Positions 1-11,732 of a stretch of DNA of 64,000 nucleotides are shown here, piece by piece (the stretch's first letter is position 1; each line of letters begins with the position of its first letter). The translations under genes were made by a program, and so were the position numbers. Origin of the DNA: Stenotrophomonas maltophilia (GTDB lineage: Bacteria > Pseudomonadota > Gammaproteobacteria > Xanthomonadales > Xanthomonadaceae); the NCBI RefSeq assembly GCF_004920835.1, contig NZ_QFHO01000003.1, positions 1-64,000 on the forward strand. The letters are read 5' to 3'. The notes beneath the pieces were generated by a model, which saw only the letters and a list, made by a program, of their open reading frames with translations, did no database searches and was not told the origin of the DNA.

Positions 1-158
1 GGGGAGGGGGCAGCATTGCCTGCCGGTGAAGCGGTCGCGTCCTGCGCACTATCGGTTGAGGCGGGGGAGGTTGGCGCGGCCAGCCAGGCCAGCACGATCA
101 GGGTCGAAACGGCAGCGGCCGCGGGTGCGGTGAGGTTGCGACGTATCCGGACGTTCAT
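1..158 (-). CDS. N-terminus of an exported or membrane protein (cut by window edge)
   Basis: An open frame begins at the ATG at 158 and runs off the left edge, leaving about 52 residues. The N-terminus is basic (MNVRIRRN), then a hydrophobic stretch (AAAAVSTLIVLAWLAA, about residues 12-28) and a Ser/Thr/Pro/Ala-rich segment. This looks like a signal peptide or a single membrane anchor followed by a periplasmic linker. A good ribosome binding site (AGGGGGAA) sits just upstream of the ATG, and a TATAGT -10-like box with an inverted repeat lies about 40 bases further up, so the start is well supported. The function cannot be told from this piece. Confidence 0.6.
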   Translation of the reverse strand, partial: MNVRIRRNLTAPAAAAVSTLIVLAWLAAPTSPASTDSAQDATASPAGNAAPS

Positions 159-180
159 GGCTTCCCCCTGTCTCAGGTGA

Positions 181-208
181 CTGGTGTTGTATGCAACTAT
201 AACACCGG
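181..208 (-). promoter_or_regulatory. Candidate promoter and operator of the left-edge gene
   Basis: An inverted repeat GGTGTT-12 bases-AACACC (183-206) encloses a second one, GTTG-4-CAAC (186-197). It overlaps a TATAGT -10-like hexamer read on the minus strand (201-196), correctly placed for the gene starting at 158. The overlap of nested dyads with a -10 box is the usual arrangement for a repressor site. The repressor is not identified. Confidence 0.4.
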
Positions 209-458
209 CACGCCTACGTGCAACCCCCTACCGTCCCCAACTGATGGCAGGGGTGGTCAGATTGCTGAAATATCCCTTTATTCAATTGATTTAAAAGAGA
301 AATAAAACTGTCGCAGGGGGCAGTCCACATCCGCCTTGCATTCAGTGATGTCCATGCTATGTCATCACTGCGCCGTCGATCGCGCCCGGGCGGCGCATTC
401 GCCACGCCGCGCAAAGCCCGGGTGGGCCTGTGCCATCAGGGGCGCCGGAGCCCGGTGC

Positions 459-464
459 TATAGT
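459..464 (+). promoter_or_regulatory. Candidate -10 box of the glutathione peroxidase gene
   Basis: TATAGT lies 63 bases before the chosen ATG at 528. No convincing -35 hexamer is visible 16-18 bases upstream, so the promoter call rests on the -10 box and its position only. Confidence 0.3.
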
Positions 465-527
465 TCGGCCGATCCCCGGCCGGTGCTGGCCGGGCCCCTG
501 TTGAATGGCTACCGCGGACCGCTCCTG

Positions 528-1115
528 ATGCCCCTGCCGACTGTTTCCCCGCGCCGCCTGCGCGGTCTGTCCCTGCTGGTCCTGATGGTGGCCGGCGCTG
601 TTGGTTCCGGCAGTGCCCTTGCTGCCGATCTGCTCGACCTGGATTACCGGCCGCTGGCCGGCAAGCAGCAGGTCAACCTGCAGCAGCGCTACCACGGGCA
701 GGTGCTGCTGGTGGTCAACACCGCCAGCAAGTGCGGCTATACCCCGCAGTACGAAGGGCTGGAAGCGCTGCAGAAGCGCTATGCGGGGCGTGGCTTCGCG
801 GTGCTTGGCTTCCCGTCCAATGATTTCAAGGGCCAGGAGCCGGGCGACGAGAAGCAGATCCAGGATTTCTGCACCCTGACCTACGGCGTCAAGTTCCCGA
901 TGTTCGAGAAGGTGCATGTGGTGGGGGAGCAGGCAACGCCGCTTTATCAGCGCCTTGCCGCAGCCACCGGCGTAGCCCCGGCCTGGAACTTCCACAAATA
1001 CCTGGTCGGCCGCGATGGCAAGGTCATCGCCCAGTTCGCCAGCAAGGTGACGCCGGATGATGCACAGCTCACCGCCGCCATCGACAAGGCGCTGGCCGCT
1101 ACCGCCACGCATTGA
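528..1115 (+). CDS. Periplasmic glutathione peroxidase-family enzyme
   Basis: The 195-residue product belongs to the GPx family of thiol peroxidases, which reduce hydroperoxides with thioredoxin or glutathione. Residues 1-32 form a signal peptide (hydrophobic LSLLVLMVAGAVG, cleavage near ALA-AD), so this member should act in the periplasm. The peroxidatic Cys is C69 in NTASKCGYTPQYEGL; the FPSNDFKGQEPG loop supplies the conserved Gln, and WNFHKYLV carries the Trp/Asn of the catalytic tetrad. C115 (DFCTLTYG) is placed like the resolving Cys of thioredoxin-dependent GPx proteins. The frame is open back to 336, but the ATG at 528 gives a proper signal peptide; longer starts would bury it. The gene is followed by the FKBP gene after 96 bases and is probably transcribed alone. 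Confidence 0.88.
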   Translation: MPLPTVSPRRLRGLSLLVLMVAGAVGSGSALAADLLDLDYRPLAGKQQVNLQQRYHGQVLLVVNTASKCGYTPQYEGLEALQKRYAGRGFAVLGFPSNDFKGQEPGDEKQIQDFCTLTYGVKFPMFEKVHVVGEQATPLYQRLAAATGVAPAWNFHKYLVGRDGKVIAQFASKVTPDDAQLTAAIDKALAATATH

Positions 1116-1211
1116 TATCCGGCATGTATGCCTCGACATCGACGGCATGCGTGCGACAATGACTCTTTTCGCGCCGACGTCGGCGCCCGGACACTTTCAG
1201 GAATGCAGCGA

Positions 1212-2189
1212 ATGAAGATGGGAATGCGCGGCGCCGCGGCGTCGGTTCTGATTCTGGCAATGGGCACTTCGGGTGTCGCTCTGTCGCAACAACCGGCTGC
1301 CCCCGCAGCCGCCAAGGAGACCGCAACCTTGAATTCCCCCAAGCAGAAGCTCGGCTACGCCATTGGCCTGGACGTGGCCAAGTCGTTCACTCCGATTGCC
1401 GATGAGATTGACGTAGCTGCCCTGCGCACCGCCGTGGAGCGCTCCTTCGAAGGCCTGCAGCCCCAGATCACCCAGGAACAGGCCAAGGCCACCGATGCCG
1501 CACTGCGCCAGGTGGTGATGGCCCGCAGCGGCCAGCAGGTGCCGGGCATGGCGCCGGGCTCGCAGCCGGCGAAAGTGGACCGCGTCAAGGTGTCGCAGAT
1601 GATCGGTTCCTATTCGGTCGGTCCGTCGCTGGCGCAGCTGAAGGACGACATCGACGTCGCCTCGCTGTTTGACGCGATCAGCACCGGCCTGAGCAAGGGC
1701 CAGCCGAAGATGACGGAAGCTGACGCGACCGCCACCATCCAGTCGTTCATGGGTGCCAAGCAGGCCGAAATGCAGGCCAAGGCCGCCGCCGCCGCGCAGA
1801 CCAACCGCGAGGAAGGCAATGCGTTCATGTCCAAGAACAAGACCCAGCCGGGCGTGGTGACCACCGCCTCGGGCCTGCAGTACCAGGTGATCCGCCCGGG
1901 TAGCGGCGAGCGCCCGCTGCCGAGCAGCAAGGTGCGCGTGAACTACGAAGGCAAGCTGCTCAACGGTACCGTGTTCGACAGCTCCTACGGCCGCCAGCCG
2001 GCCGAGTTCGGTCTGGACCAGGTGATCAAGGGCTGGACCGAGGGCGTCGCGCTGATGCCGGTCGGCTCGAAGTACCGCTTCTGGATCCCGGGCAACCTGG
2101 CCTATGGCGAAAACGGCACCCCGGGTGGCCCGATCGGCCCGAACGCAACTCTGACCTTCGACGTCGAGCTGCTGGGCGTCCTGCCGTAA
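1212..2189 (+). CDS. Exported FKBP-type peptidyl-prolyl isomerase with duplicated N-terminal domain
   Basis: A 325-residue FkpA/Mip-like prolyl isomerase that should assist folding in the periplasm. Residues 1-27 form a signal peptide (cleavage near ALS-QQ). Two similar helical FKBP N-terminal modules follow, about 45-105 ([16 protein letters not shown]) and 125-185 ([19 protein letters not shown]), where E. coli FkpA has one. A long Ala/Gln-rich helix leads to the C-terminal FKBP domain (about 220-325; [41 protein letters not shown]). AGGA nine bases before the ATG at 1212 supports that start; ATG at 1203 in the same frame is possible. ugd starts 23 bases downstream but is functionally unrelated. 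Confidence 0.88.
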   Translation: MKMGMRGAAASVLILAMGTSGVALSQQPAAPAAAKETATLNSPKQKLGYAIGLDVAKSFTPIADEIDVAALRTAVERSFEGLQPQITQEQAKATDAALRQVVMARSGQQVPGMAPGSQPAKVDRVKVSQMIGSYSVGPSLAQLKDDIDVASLFDAISTGLSKGQPKMTEADATATIQSFMGAKQAEMQAKAAAAAQTNREEGNAFMSKNKTQPGVVTTASGLQYQVIRPGSGERPLPSSKVRVNYEGKLLNGTVFDSSYGRQPAEFGLDQVIKGWTEGVALMPVGSKYRFWIPGNLAYGENGTPGGPIGPNATLTFDVELLGVLP

Positions 2190-2212
2190 GTCATCCAGGA
2201 GCGAATACGGAT

Positions 2213-3562
2213 ATGCGCGTTGCGATTTTTGGTACCGGCTACGTTGGACTGGTAACTGGTACCTGCCTGGCCGATGTGGGTCATCAGGTGGTCTGCGTCG
2301 ATATCGACCAGGCCAAAGTGGATGGCCTCAACCAGGGCATCATCCCGATCTACGAGCCGGGCCTGGAGCCCATGGTGAAGGCCAACCATGCCGCCTTGCG
2401 GCTGGCATTCACCACCGATGCCGCGGCCGCCATCGACCATGGCCAGGTCGTTTTCATCGCCGTAGGCACGCCACCGGACGAGGATGGCAGCGCCGATCTG
2501 CAGTACGTGCTGGCCGTGGCCCGCACCATCGGCCGGCACATGAGTGTGCCGACCGTGGTGGTCAACAAGTCGACGGTGCCGGTCGGCACCGCCGACAAGG
2601 TGCGCGCGGCCATTGCCGAAGAGTTGGCTGCGCGCAATGCGGACATCGCCTTCGACGTGGTGTCCAACCCGGAGTTCCTGAAGGAAGGCGATGCGGTTGC
2701 CGACTGCATGCGCCCGGACCGCATCATCATCGGTGCGACCAGCGAAGAATCGGTGGCGGTCATGCGCCGTCTGTATGCGCCGTTCAACCGCAACCACGAC
2801 CGTGTGGTGGAAATGGACGTACGTTCGGCCGAACTGACCAAGTACGCGGCCAACGCGATGCTGGCGACCAAGATTTCGTTCATGAACGAAATCGCCAACA
2901 TCGCCGAGCGTGTCGGTGCAGATGTCGAGCAGGTCCGCCAGGGCATCGGTTCGGACCCGCGCATCGGTTGGCATTTCATCTATCCGGGCGCCGGCTATGG
3001 CGGCTCGTGCTTCCCCAAGGATGTGCAGGCGCTGGCCCGCACCGCGCAGCAGTACGGCCTCGAGCCGAAGCTGCTGAACGCGGTGGAAGCGGTCAACGAT
3101 GCACAGAAGGGCCATCTGTTCGCCCTCATCCAGCGCCACTATGACAAGGGCGAGGACGAAGGCGTGCGCGGCAAGACGTTTGCCGTGTGGGGCCTGGCCT
3201 TCAAGCCGAACACCGACGACATGCGCGAAGCCTCCAGCCGTCGCCTGCTTGCGCAGCTGTGGGAAGGTGGTGCGACGGTGCGTGCGTATGACCCGGAAGC
3301 GATGCATGAATCGCAGCGCATCTTCGGCGAGCGCGACGACCTGGTGTTCTGCAACAGCGCTGATGAAGCGCTGCAGGGTGCCGACGCACTGGTCGTGGTT
3401 ACCGAGTGGAAGCAGTTCCGCAGCCCCGATTTCCAGAAGCTGCGTGAGCAGCTGAAGGACGCGGCGGTGTTCGATGGCCGCAATCTGTACGAGCCGGCCG
3501 AGGTGGAAGCTGCAGGCCTGGCGTACTACGGTATCGGCCGGGGGCGTTCGCTGCATGTCTGA
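2213..3562 (+). CDS. ugd: UDP-glucose 6-dehydrogenase
   Basis: The 449-residue cytoplasmic enzyme oxidises UDP-glucose to UDP-glucuronate with two NAD+, providing precursor for exopolysaccharide and for lipid A or LPS sugars. The N-terminal Rossmann motif is [10 protein letters not shown] (residues 7-16). The catalytic Cys is C266 in GGSCFPKD, with the substrate-binding [11 protein letters not shown] at 152-162 and the second Rossmann-like UDP-binding domain at the C-terminus ([19 protein letters not shown]). Length is normal for the family. A CAGGAG ribosome binding site precedes the ATG. The last codons overlap slyX by 8 bases, so the two are probably translated from one message. Confidence 0.95.
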   Translation: MRVAIFGTGYVGLVTGTCLADVGHQVVCVDIDQAKVDGLNQGIIPIYEPGLEPMVKANHAALRLAFTTDAAAAIDHGQVVFIAVGTPPDEDGSADLQYVLAVARTIGRHMSVPTVVVNKSTVPVGTADKVRAAIAEELAARNADIAFDVVSNPEFLKEGDAVADCMRPDRIIIGATSEESVAVMRRLYAPFNRNHDRVVEMDVRSAELTKYAANAMLATKISFMNEIANIAERVGADVEQVRQGIGSDPRIGWHFIYPGAGYGGSCFPKDVQALARTAQQYGLEPKLLNAVEAVNDAQKGHLFALIQRHYDKGEDEGVRGKTFAVWGLAFKPNTDDMREASSRRLLAQLWEGGATVRAYDPEAMHESQRIFGERDDLVFCNSADEALQGADALVVVTEWKQFRSPDFQKLREQLKDAAVFDGRNLYEPAEVEAAGLAYYGIGRGRSLHV

Positions 3563-3794
3563 GCTGCCGAGCGAACGTGAGCAGGCGCTGGAAGCGCGCC
3601 TGGTCGAGCTTGAAATGCGCGTGTCCTTCCAGGAACAGGCGCTTGCCGAACTGAGCGATGCGCTGGCTGATGCCCGCATGCAGGGCATGCGCAACGCCGA
3701 TGTGCTGCGCGTGCTGCTGGAAGATCTGGGCAAGGTCCGCAACGCACTGAATTCTTCCGATCCGGCGAGCGAACCGCCGCCGCCGCACTACTGA
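3555..3794 (+). CDS. slyX: SlyX-family coiled-coil protein
   Basis: A 79-residue acidic protein with a heptad-rich N-terminal half ([20 protein letters not shown]) and the family's Pro-rich C-terminus ending PPPPHY. SlyX proteins are small cytoplasmic coiled coils of unknown biochemical role, named for linkage to slyD in E. coli. The ATG at 3555 lies inside the end of ugd (8-base overlap, other frame), so translation is probably coupled. The frame is open further upstream, but those residues do not resemble the family. Confidence 0.85.
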   Translation: MSELPSEREQALEARLVELEMRVSFQEQALAELSDALADARMQGMRNADVLRVLLEDLGKVRNALNSSDPASEPPPPHY

Positions 3795-3804
3795 TCCGAA
3801 CTCT

Positions 3805-4491
3805 ATGAGCGATACCCTCCGCGACCAGCTGATGGGCCTGGGCTTCAAGCCGGCGCCCAAGCCCGAGCGCAAGAATGATGGCCCCCGCCGTGATGGCCGC
3901 CCGCAGGGCAAGGGTGGCAATGGCAATGGAAAGCCGCAGGGCGCAGTCAAGGGCGAGCACAAGCCCGGCGAGCGCCGTGGCCATGGTCACCACGCTGGAG
4001 CCGGCAAGCCCGGCGGCCAGGCGCGTGGCCAGGGCCAGCAGGGTCCTCGCAAGCCGCGCAGTGCCGAAGAGATGGATCTGGCCAAGGCCTATGCCATCCG
4101 TGCGCAGAAGGAAAAGGAAGAACGCATCCAGGCAGAGCGCCTGAAGCAGGAAGAGGCGCGCGTGCGCCGCGAGGCGAAGGCCAAGCTGGAAGAGCTGCTG
4201 AAGGACAAGGGCCTGAATGCCGAGGATGCCGACATTGCCCGCCACTTCCCGTATGGCGGCAAGATCAAGCGCATCTACGTGACTGCCGAGCAGCTGACTG
4301 CGCTCAATGCAGGTGAACTGGGCGTGGTCCAGCTCAATGGCCGCTACCTGCTGGTCACCGCCGAAGTGCTGGCGCAGTCCGAGGCAGTGTTTGCCGCGTC
4401 GGTGGCGCTGAAGGTCGATCCGAACGCGCCGGCCGAGGAAGATCCATACGCCGACCCGCAGTTCCAGGTGCCGGACGACCTGGTCTGGTAA
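3805..4491 (+). CDS. DUF2058 family protein
   Basis: A 228-residue protein of the DUF2058 (YaiL-like) family. It starts with the short conserved motif SDTLRDQLMGLGF, which in this family is separated by a charged linker from the rest; here the linker (about residues 20-90) is unusually rich in Gly, Lys, His and Arg. A charged helical segment (KEKEERIQAERLKQEEARVR, about 100-130) leads to the conserved C-terminal domain (ADIARHFPYGGKIKRIYVT, LNGRYLLVTAEVL). The biochemical function is unknown; the basic linker suggests nucleic acid contact, which is inference. It starts ten bases after slyX and may share its message. Confidence 0.85.
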   Translation: MSDTLRDQLMGLGFKPAPKPERKNDGPRRDGRPQGKGGNGNGKPQGAVKGEHKPGERRGHGHHAGAGKPGGQARGQGQQGPRKPRSAEEMDLAKAYAIRAQKEKEERIQAERLKQEEARVRREAKAKLEELLKDKGLNAEDADIARHFPYGGKIKRIYVTAEQLTALNAGELGVVQLNGRYLLVTAEVLAQSEAVFAASVALKVDPNAPAEEDPYADPQFQVPDDLVW

Positions 4492-4540
4492 GGACGCAAC
4501 CACCGCGGATGGCGCTGCCTCCGCGGTTGTGGGGAAAGGG

Positions 4541-6613
4541 ATGACCGCTGAACCAATCCGTGGCTACGTGCCGCACATTGACGGTCTGCGCGCGATTGCC
4601 GTGCTGGCCGTCATCGTGTTCCACCTGGACCCGGCCTGGTTGCCGGGCGGGTTTACTGGCGTAGATGTGTTCTTCGTCATCTCCGGTTTCGTGGTCAGCG
4701 CGTCGGTGCACCGGCTGCCACCGTTGTCGCTGTGGCAATCGATGCTGCGCTTCTATTCGCGCCGTATCCGCCGCATCGCACCTGCGCTGATCAGCTGCCT
4801 GCTGCTGACCGCCGTTGCCAGCGTGCTGTTCATTCCCGAGTCCTGGCTCAGCGAGGCCAGTGACAAGACCGGGCTGATGGCGTTCTTCGGCTTCAGCAAC
4901 TGGGTACTGGCGCTGATCGGCAACGATTATTTCGCGCCCAAGGCCGAATTCAATCCCTACACCCATACCTGGTCGCTGGGCGTGGAAGAGCAGTTCTACC
5001 TGCTGTTCCCGCTGCTGTTCCTCGCCTGGGCACGCGGCGCGCGCGGGCGTTGGATGAGCCTGGGCTTGTTTGCCGTGGTCAGCGTGGCGTCGCTGCTGCA
5101 TGCGGCGGTGCTGGGCCTGCGCGAGACACCTCCATCGTGGGCGTTCTACGCCACCAGTACGCGGCTGTGGCAGTTGGGTGTTGGCGTACTGTTGTTCCAG
5201 GTGCTGCATGTTCGCCAGCCACAGGATCCAGTGACGACGGCTGCACTGAAGCGCGCCGCCCCCGTGTTCTCGCTGCTTGCGATGGTGGCGCTTGCCCTGC
5301 TGTGTTGGGCGTTGTGGACCGCACGGGCCGGACGTTCGCCGTGGCCTGACGGCCTGCTGCCGACCTTCGCTGCGGCAGGCCTGCTGTGGGCGCTCCATCA
5401 TCATCCGCGGTCCTGGGTGGCACGCCTGCTGGTCAGCAAGCCGATGCGCTACATCGGCCTGCTCTCGTACTCACTGTACCTGTGGCACTGGCCGGTATTC
5501 GTGCTGATGCGCTGGACCGTAGGCCTGCAGACCCCCTTGCAGATGACCACGGCGATGGCGCTGGTATTGCTGCTGTCATGGTTGTCGTGGCGCTGGGTGG
5601 AGCAACCGTTCCGCGGCACATTGGCGCAACGCGTGCGCCCAGGTCGTTGGGTGCTGGCAGGCGCGGCCATTCTGATGGTCGCGGCCGGCACCCAGACGCT
5701 GCTCTACCTGCAGGCATCGCGGATATCACTGAGCACGGTCAGCCGGCATCCGGCCGACTGGTATCCCAACGGCAAGAGCGTGTCAGGCGACTATCCTCAT
5801 TGTGCATTGGTGACGGACAAGCAACGCTTCGCAGGTGGCAGCATGCGGACCTATGCCCGTGGCGCCTGCGAACGGCCGCTGTCGGCCGGCGCGCCAAAGC
5901 GGGTCTTTGTTGCCGGTGATTCGCATGCGATGGCTTACATCGAGCTGCTGCAGCGGCTGGCGCTTGAGGCCGGCTCGGAGGTCGTCCTCTATGGACGAGG
6001 TGGATGCCCGCAGGTGAGCCTGCAGAAGTGGCGCGGCGCGGGTGCCGGTTGCACTGATTTCGACGCAGCGATGCTCGCTGACGTCACGCAGCGAGCGCAG
6101 CCAGGTGATGCCGTGGTACTGGTGTCGCTGCGGATACCGCGCTTGTCCGATCAGTTCGTGTTGTTCGATGCGCAGGCGCAGCTGGCAGGCGAGCTGACCC
6201 CGGAAGCCGCTGCAGGACGTGAGGCCGAAGTGGCAGAGGCGATCACCCAGTGGAAGCCGCTGGCCGAGCGCGGTGTACGTATAGTGCTGGAGGCGCCCAA
6301 GCCGGTGTTGCCGGCGCCGCCGTATCGCTGTTCGGATCGCTTCAATGCGCGCAACGAGATCTGCCGCAATGGCTTGGACAGCACGCGCGAGGCGATGGAA
6401 ACGCTGCGTGCGCCGATGCTGGGCAGCCTGCGGCAAGTGGTCGATGGCCTGCCGGGCGGCGTGCTGTGGGACCCGATGCCGGTGCTGTGCGATGACGTGC
6501 TATGTCCAGCACAGCGCGATGGTCGACCGTTGTTCTTCGATGGTGATCATCTCAGCGCTCACGGCAACCGTGTGTTGCTGCCTTCGTTGCAGCAGGCTCT
6601 GCAGCAGCGCTGA
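4541..6613 (+). CDS. Membrane O-acyltransferase with C-terminal SGNH domain
   Basis: A 690-residue OafA/YrhL-like protein. The N-terminal acyltransferase-3 domain (about 1-380) has the usual ten or so membrane helices and motifs: YVPHIDGLRAIAVLAVIVFH, VDVFFVISGF, the RRIRRIAPAL box and WSLGVEEQFYLLFPL. The C-terminal periplasmic SGNH domain carries GDSH (459-462) and a DHLSAHG motif close to the end. Such fusions transfer acetyl groups to LPS O-antigen, exopolysaccharide or peptidoglycan; the substrate is not known here. Nearness to ugd fits a role in surface polysaccharide, as inference. GTG at 4529 in the same frame is an alternative start; the ATG is preferred because of GGGGAA just before it. 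Confidence 0.9.
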   Translation: MTAEPIRGYVPHIDGLRAIAVLAVIVFHLDPAWLPGGFTGVDVFFVISGFVVSASVHRLPPLSLWQSMLRFYSRRIRRIAPALISCLLLTAVASVLFIPESWLSEASDKTGLMAFFGFSNWVLALIGNDYFAPKAEFNPYTHTWSLGVEEQFYLLFPLLFLAWARGARGRWMSLGLFAVVSVASLLHAAVLGLRETPPSWAFYATSTRLWQLGVGVLLFQVLHVRQPQDPVTTAALKRAAPVFSLLAMVALALLCWALWTARAGRSPWPDGLLPTFAAAGLLWALHHHPRSWVARLLVSKPMRYIGLLSYSLYLWHWPVFVLMRWTVGLQTPLQMTTAMALVLLLSWLSWRWVEQPFRGTLAQRVRPGRWVLAGAAILMVAAGTQTLLYLQASRISLSTVSRHPADWYPNGKSVSGDYPHCALVTDKQRFAGGSMRTYARGACERPLSAGAPKRVFVAGDSHAMAYIELLQRLALEAGSEVVLYGRGGCPQVSLQKWRGAGAGCTDFDAAMLADVTQRAQPGDAVVLVSLRIPRLSDQFVLFDAQAQLAGELTPEAAAGREAEVAEAITQWKPLAERGVRIVLEAPKPVLPAPPYRCSDRFNARNEICRNGLDSTREAMETLRAPMLGSLRQVVDGLPGGVLWDPMPVLCDDVLCPAQRDGRPLFFDGDHLSAHGNRVLLPSLQQALQQR

Positions 6614-6625
6614 CTTGGCGCATGG

Positions 6626-7810
6626 TCAGTGCGCGCGACGCCGCCGTCTCGCGCGGATCAGCGGCAGGCTCAATGAGAAGAAGCACAGCAGGGCACCGAT
6701 CAGGGCGAAAGCACTGCCGGCCAGGAATGCAGTGCGGCCATCGTCGATCTTCCACAGCTGGCCGGCGATGAGCGCGCCCAGCACGCCGCCGACACCGGAC
6801 GAGAATCCGTACAGCAGGCCCTGGCCATGGCCATTGAGGCGGCCGGGGAAATAGGTCGCCAGCATCTGCATCGCAGCCGCGAAGAAGGCAGCAAAGCCGA
6901 GCGCATGGGCGCTCTGCGCGACCAGCATTACCGGCAGGTTCTGCGGGAACAACGCGGTCGCCGCCCAGCGCAGGCAGGAGCTGACCAGCGCGATCAGCAG
7001 CATCCAGCTGGCGTCGTAGCGGCGGAAGAAGCGGCCGATGGTGAAGAACACGCCTACCTCGAACACCACGCCGATGGTCCACAGCAGGCCGAGGGTGGAG
7101 GTGCGATAGCCGTGGTGGTCCATGTAGACCGAGAAGAACGTGTAGTACGGGCCGAACGACAGCTGCTCCATGAACGCGGCCAGGAAGAACGCGAGCACTG
7201 GTGGCCGGCGCACGATCTGCCAGAAGCCAGTGGCATCGCCGTCGGCCTTGCTGATGTCACGTGCATAGTGGTTGCTGAAGGCCGAGGCCACCATCAACAC
7301 AAACAACGGCAGCATCAGCCACGGCAGCAGCGCGGCGCGGTTGCCGCTGCCATCGCCCTCGATCAACCAGCCGAACAGGGTCACGATGGCGATGAAGCCG
7401 AGCGAGCCCCAGACCCGGATCAGGCCGTAGCGATGGCTGTCGCTGCCGAGGTGAGTGAGGGTGATCGACTCAAACTGCGGCATCACCGCGTTGTAGAAGA
7501 AGCAGAACACGACCATCGCCGGGTACATCCATGGCTGTGGCAGCGGCAGCAGGAAGGCGGTGAAACTGATCAGCGCCAGCACGCACCCCAGCCGCAGCAG
7601 GCGGATCGGTCGTGGTGAGGCTGCGGCCAGGGTGGTCCACATGCTGGGGGCGACCACGCGGGTGGCATACCACAGGCCCATCATCACGCTGATGGCGGTG
7701 ACGCTCATGCCGCGCGCCGTCAGGAACAGGCTCCAGTACGGAGTGAACGCACCGAGCGCCGCGTAGTAGAACAGGTAGAAGCTGGAGAGGCGGGCAACGG
7801 GAACGGTCAT
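6626..7810 (-). CDS. MFS transporter, HcaT-like (3-phenylpropionate/nucleoside type)
   Basis: A 394-residue integral inner-membrane protein with 12 predicted helices. The opening (SSFYLFYYAALGAFTPYWSL) and the conserved Arg/Trp/Gly pattern in IRVWGSLGFI are typical of the HcaT/nucleoside:H+ symporter branch of the major facilitator superfamily. In E. coli HcaT is assigned to 3-phenylpropionate uptake; the substrate of this member cannot be read from sequence. The ATG at 7810 gives MTVPVARLSS; a GTG five codons earlier is possible. It lies downstream of the metH operon but is separated from it by a palindrome pair, so it probably has its own transcription. Confidence 0.8.
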   Translation of the reverse strand: MTVPVARLSSFYLFYYAALGAFTPYWSLFLTARGMSVTAISVMMGLWYATRVVAPSMWTTLAAASPRPIRLLRLGCVLALISFTAFLLPLPQPWMYPAMVVFCFFYNAVMPQFESITLTHLGSDSHRYGLIRVWGSLGFIAIVTLFGWLIEGDGSGNRAALLPWLMLPLFVLMVASAFSNHYARDISKADGDATGFWQIVRRPPVLAFFLAAFMEQLSFGPYYTFFSVYMDHHGYRTSTLGLLWTIGVVFEVGVFFTIGRFFRRYDASWMLLIALVSSCLRWAATALFPQNLPVMLVAQSAHALGFAAFFAAAMQMLATYFPGRLNGHGQGLLYGFSSGVGGVLGALIAGQLWKIDDGRTAFLAGSAFALIGALLCFFSLSLPLIRARRRRRAH

Positions 7811-7826
7811 CGCAGAATAATGCACG

Positions 7827-7884
7827 GTAGCGCCGGGCCATGCCCGGGGGACAGGAGATGACGCCGGGTATGGCCCGGTGCTAC
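7827..7884. repeat. Paired inverted GTAG palindromes (SMAG type)
   Basis: Two hairpins face each other: GTAG at 7827 followed by CGCCGGGC-CAT-GCCCGG, and the mirror copy ending in CTAC at 7881-7884. Both use the CCGGGC stem. They sit between the end of metH and the MFS gene, five bases from the metH stop codon, where they could stabilise or end the metH transcript. SMAG elements with a terminal GTAG are a known repeat family of S. maltophilia. Confidence 0.8.
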
Positions 7885-7888
7885 CGGA

Positions 7889-10573
<2,685 letters not shown>

Positions 10574-10630
10574 GGTTGGCGGCGGCTCAACAGCAATAGG
10601 ACGGAAAGTGCGGGACGATGGCGGCGACGT

Positions 10631-11722
10631 TCATGCGGCCTGTTCCTGCGCGCCGGGCAGGACGCGCGGCGGCAGCCCGGCCACCGCCTGCGCGATGGCG
10701 CGGATGTGATCGGGCGTGGAGCCGCAGCAGCCGCCGACCAGGTTCAACAGCCCATCCTCGGCGAAGCCGCGCAGGGTCGTGGCCATTTCTTCAGGTGTTT
10801 CGTCGTACTCGCCGAACGCGTTGGGCAGGCCTGCATTGGGATGCGCACTGACATGGCAGTCCGACACCTGCGACAGGGTTTCCACATGCGGGCGCATCGC
10901 ATCGGCGCCCAGCGCGCAGTTCAGGCCGATCGACAGCGGCCGCGCATGCGCCAATGAGGCATGGAAGGCCTCGGCGGTCTGCCCGGACAGGGTGCGTCCC
11001 GATGCATCGGTGATGGTGCCGGAGATCATCACCGGCAGCCGCGCACCACGTGCATCGAAAGCTTCCTCCACGGCATACAGGGCGGCCTTGGCATTGAGCG
11101 TGTCGAAGATGGTCTCGACCATGATGGTATCTGCACCACCGTCGATCAGGCCGTCGATGGCCTCGCGGTAGGTGCCGCGCAACTCGTCGAAGCTGGTGTT
11201 GCGGAAGCCGGGATCATTCACGTCGGGGCTGATCGAGGCGGTGCGGCTGGTCGGGCCGAGCACGCCGATGACAAAGCGCGGCTTGCCCGGCGTGGTCGCG
11301 GCCACGGCATCGCAGCAGGCGCGTGCGACTGCCGCCCCAGCTTTGTTCAATTCGTACACGAGGTGTTCGAGGTGGTAGTCGGCCTGGCTGACCGAGGTGG
11401 CATTGAAGGTATTGGTCTCCACCAGGTCGGCGCCAGCGTCCAGGTACGCGGTGTGGATGTCGGCGATGATCTGCGGCCGGGTCAGCAGCAGCAGATCGTT
11501 GTTGCCCTTCAGGTCGTGGCCTTCCGGCACTGCGTGGTCGCAGCCGGGGCCATGGGCGTGGTCGAAGCCACCGGCGAAGCGCTCGCCTCGATAGTCGTCC
11601 TCCTGCAGCCCATGGCGCTGGATCATCGTGCCCATCGCGCCGTCGATGATCAGGATCCGCTCGCGCAGGGCATCGAGCAGGGCGTTGGCGCGATCGGGAT
11701 GCAACCAGGGCAGGGTGGGCAT
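10631..11722 (-). CDS. metH: Methionine synthase, homocysteine-binding part
   Basis: A 363-residue stand-alone homocysteine S-methyltransferase domain, the N-terminal module of MetH. It starts with the typical [13 protein letters not shown] and keeps the three zinc-binding Cys residues: C269 (GLNCALG) and C332/C333 (GGCCGST). It works with the separate folate/B12 protein encoded just downstream. It starts 10 bases after the ArsR/methyltransferase regulator gene and is very probably its operon partner. Homocysteine methyltransferases that use S-methylmethionine share this domain, but the position next to the rest of MetH makes the split-synthase reading much stronger. Confidence 0.92.
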   Translation of the reverse strand: MPTLPWLHPDRANALLDALRERILIIDGAMGTMIQRHGLQEDDYRGERFAGGFDHAHGPGCDHAVPEGHDLKGNNDLLLLTRPQIIADIHTAYLDAGADLVETNTFNATSVSQADYHLEHLVYELNKAGAAVARACCDAVAATTPGKPRFVIGVLGPTSRTASISPDVNDPGFRNTSFDELRGTYREAIDGLIDGGADTIMVETIFDTLNAKAALYAVEEAFDARGARLPVMISGTITDASGRTLSGQTAEAFHASLAHARPLSIGLNCALGADAMRPHVETLSQVSDCHVSAHPNAGLPNAFGEYDETPEEMATTLRGFAEDGLLNLVGGCCGSTPDHIRAIAQAVAGLPPRVLPGAQEQAA

Positions 11723-11732
11723 GGTCTCGGGC

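Larger units (their letters stand above)
159..527. other. Intergenic region between divergent genes
   Basis: This 369-base gap separates the minus-strand exported protein from the plus-strand glutathione peroxidase. It holds the dyad at 181-208, an AT-rich patch at about 258-310 that stands out from the GC-rich surroundings, and a TATAGT box at 459-464 that could be the -10 of the peroxidase promoter. An open frame at 214-414 (minus) has no family resemblance and no ribosome binding site that I can see, so I do not call it a gene. Confidence 0.5.

Noticed and set aside
214..414. Possible 66-residue gene on the minus strand
   Set aside because: No recognisable family, no ribosome binding site and no GC-typical codon pattern.
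336..527. Extended N-terminus of glutathione peroxidase
   Set aside because: Would place 64 unrelated residues in front of a good signal peptide.
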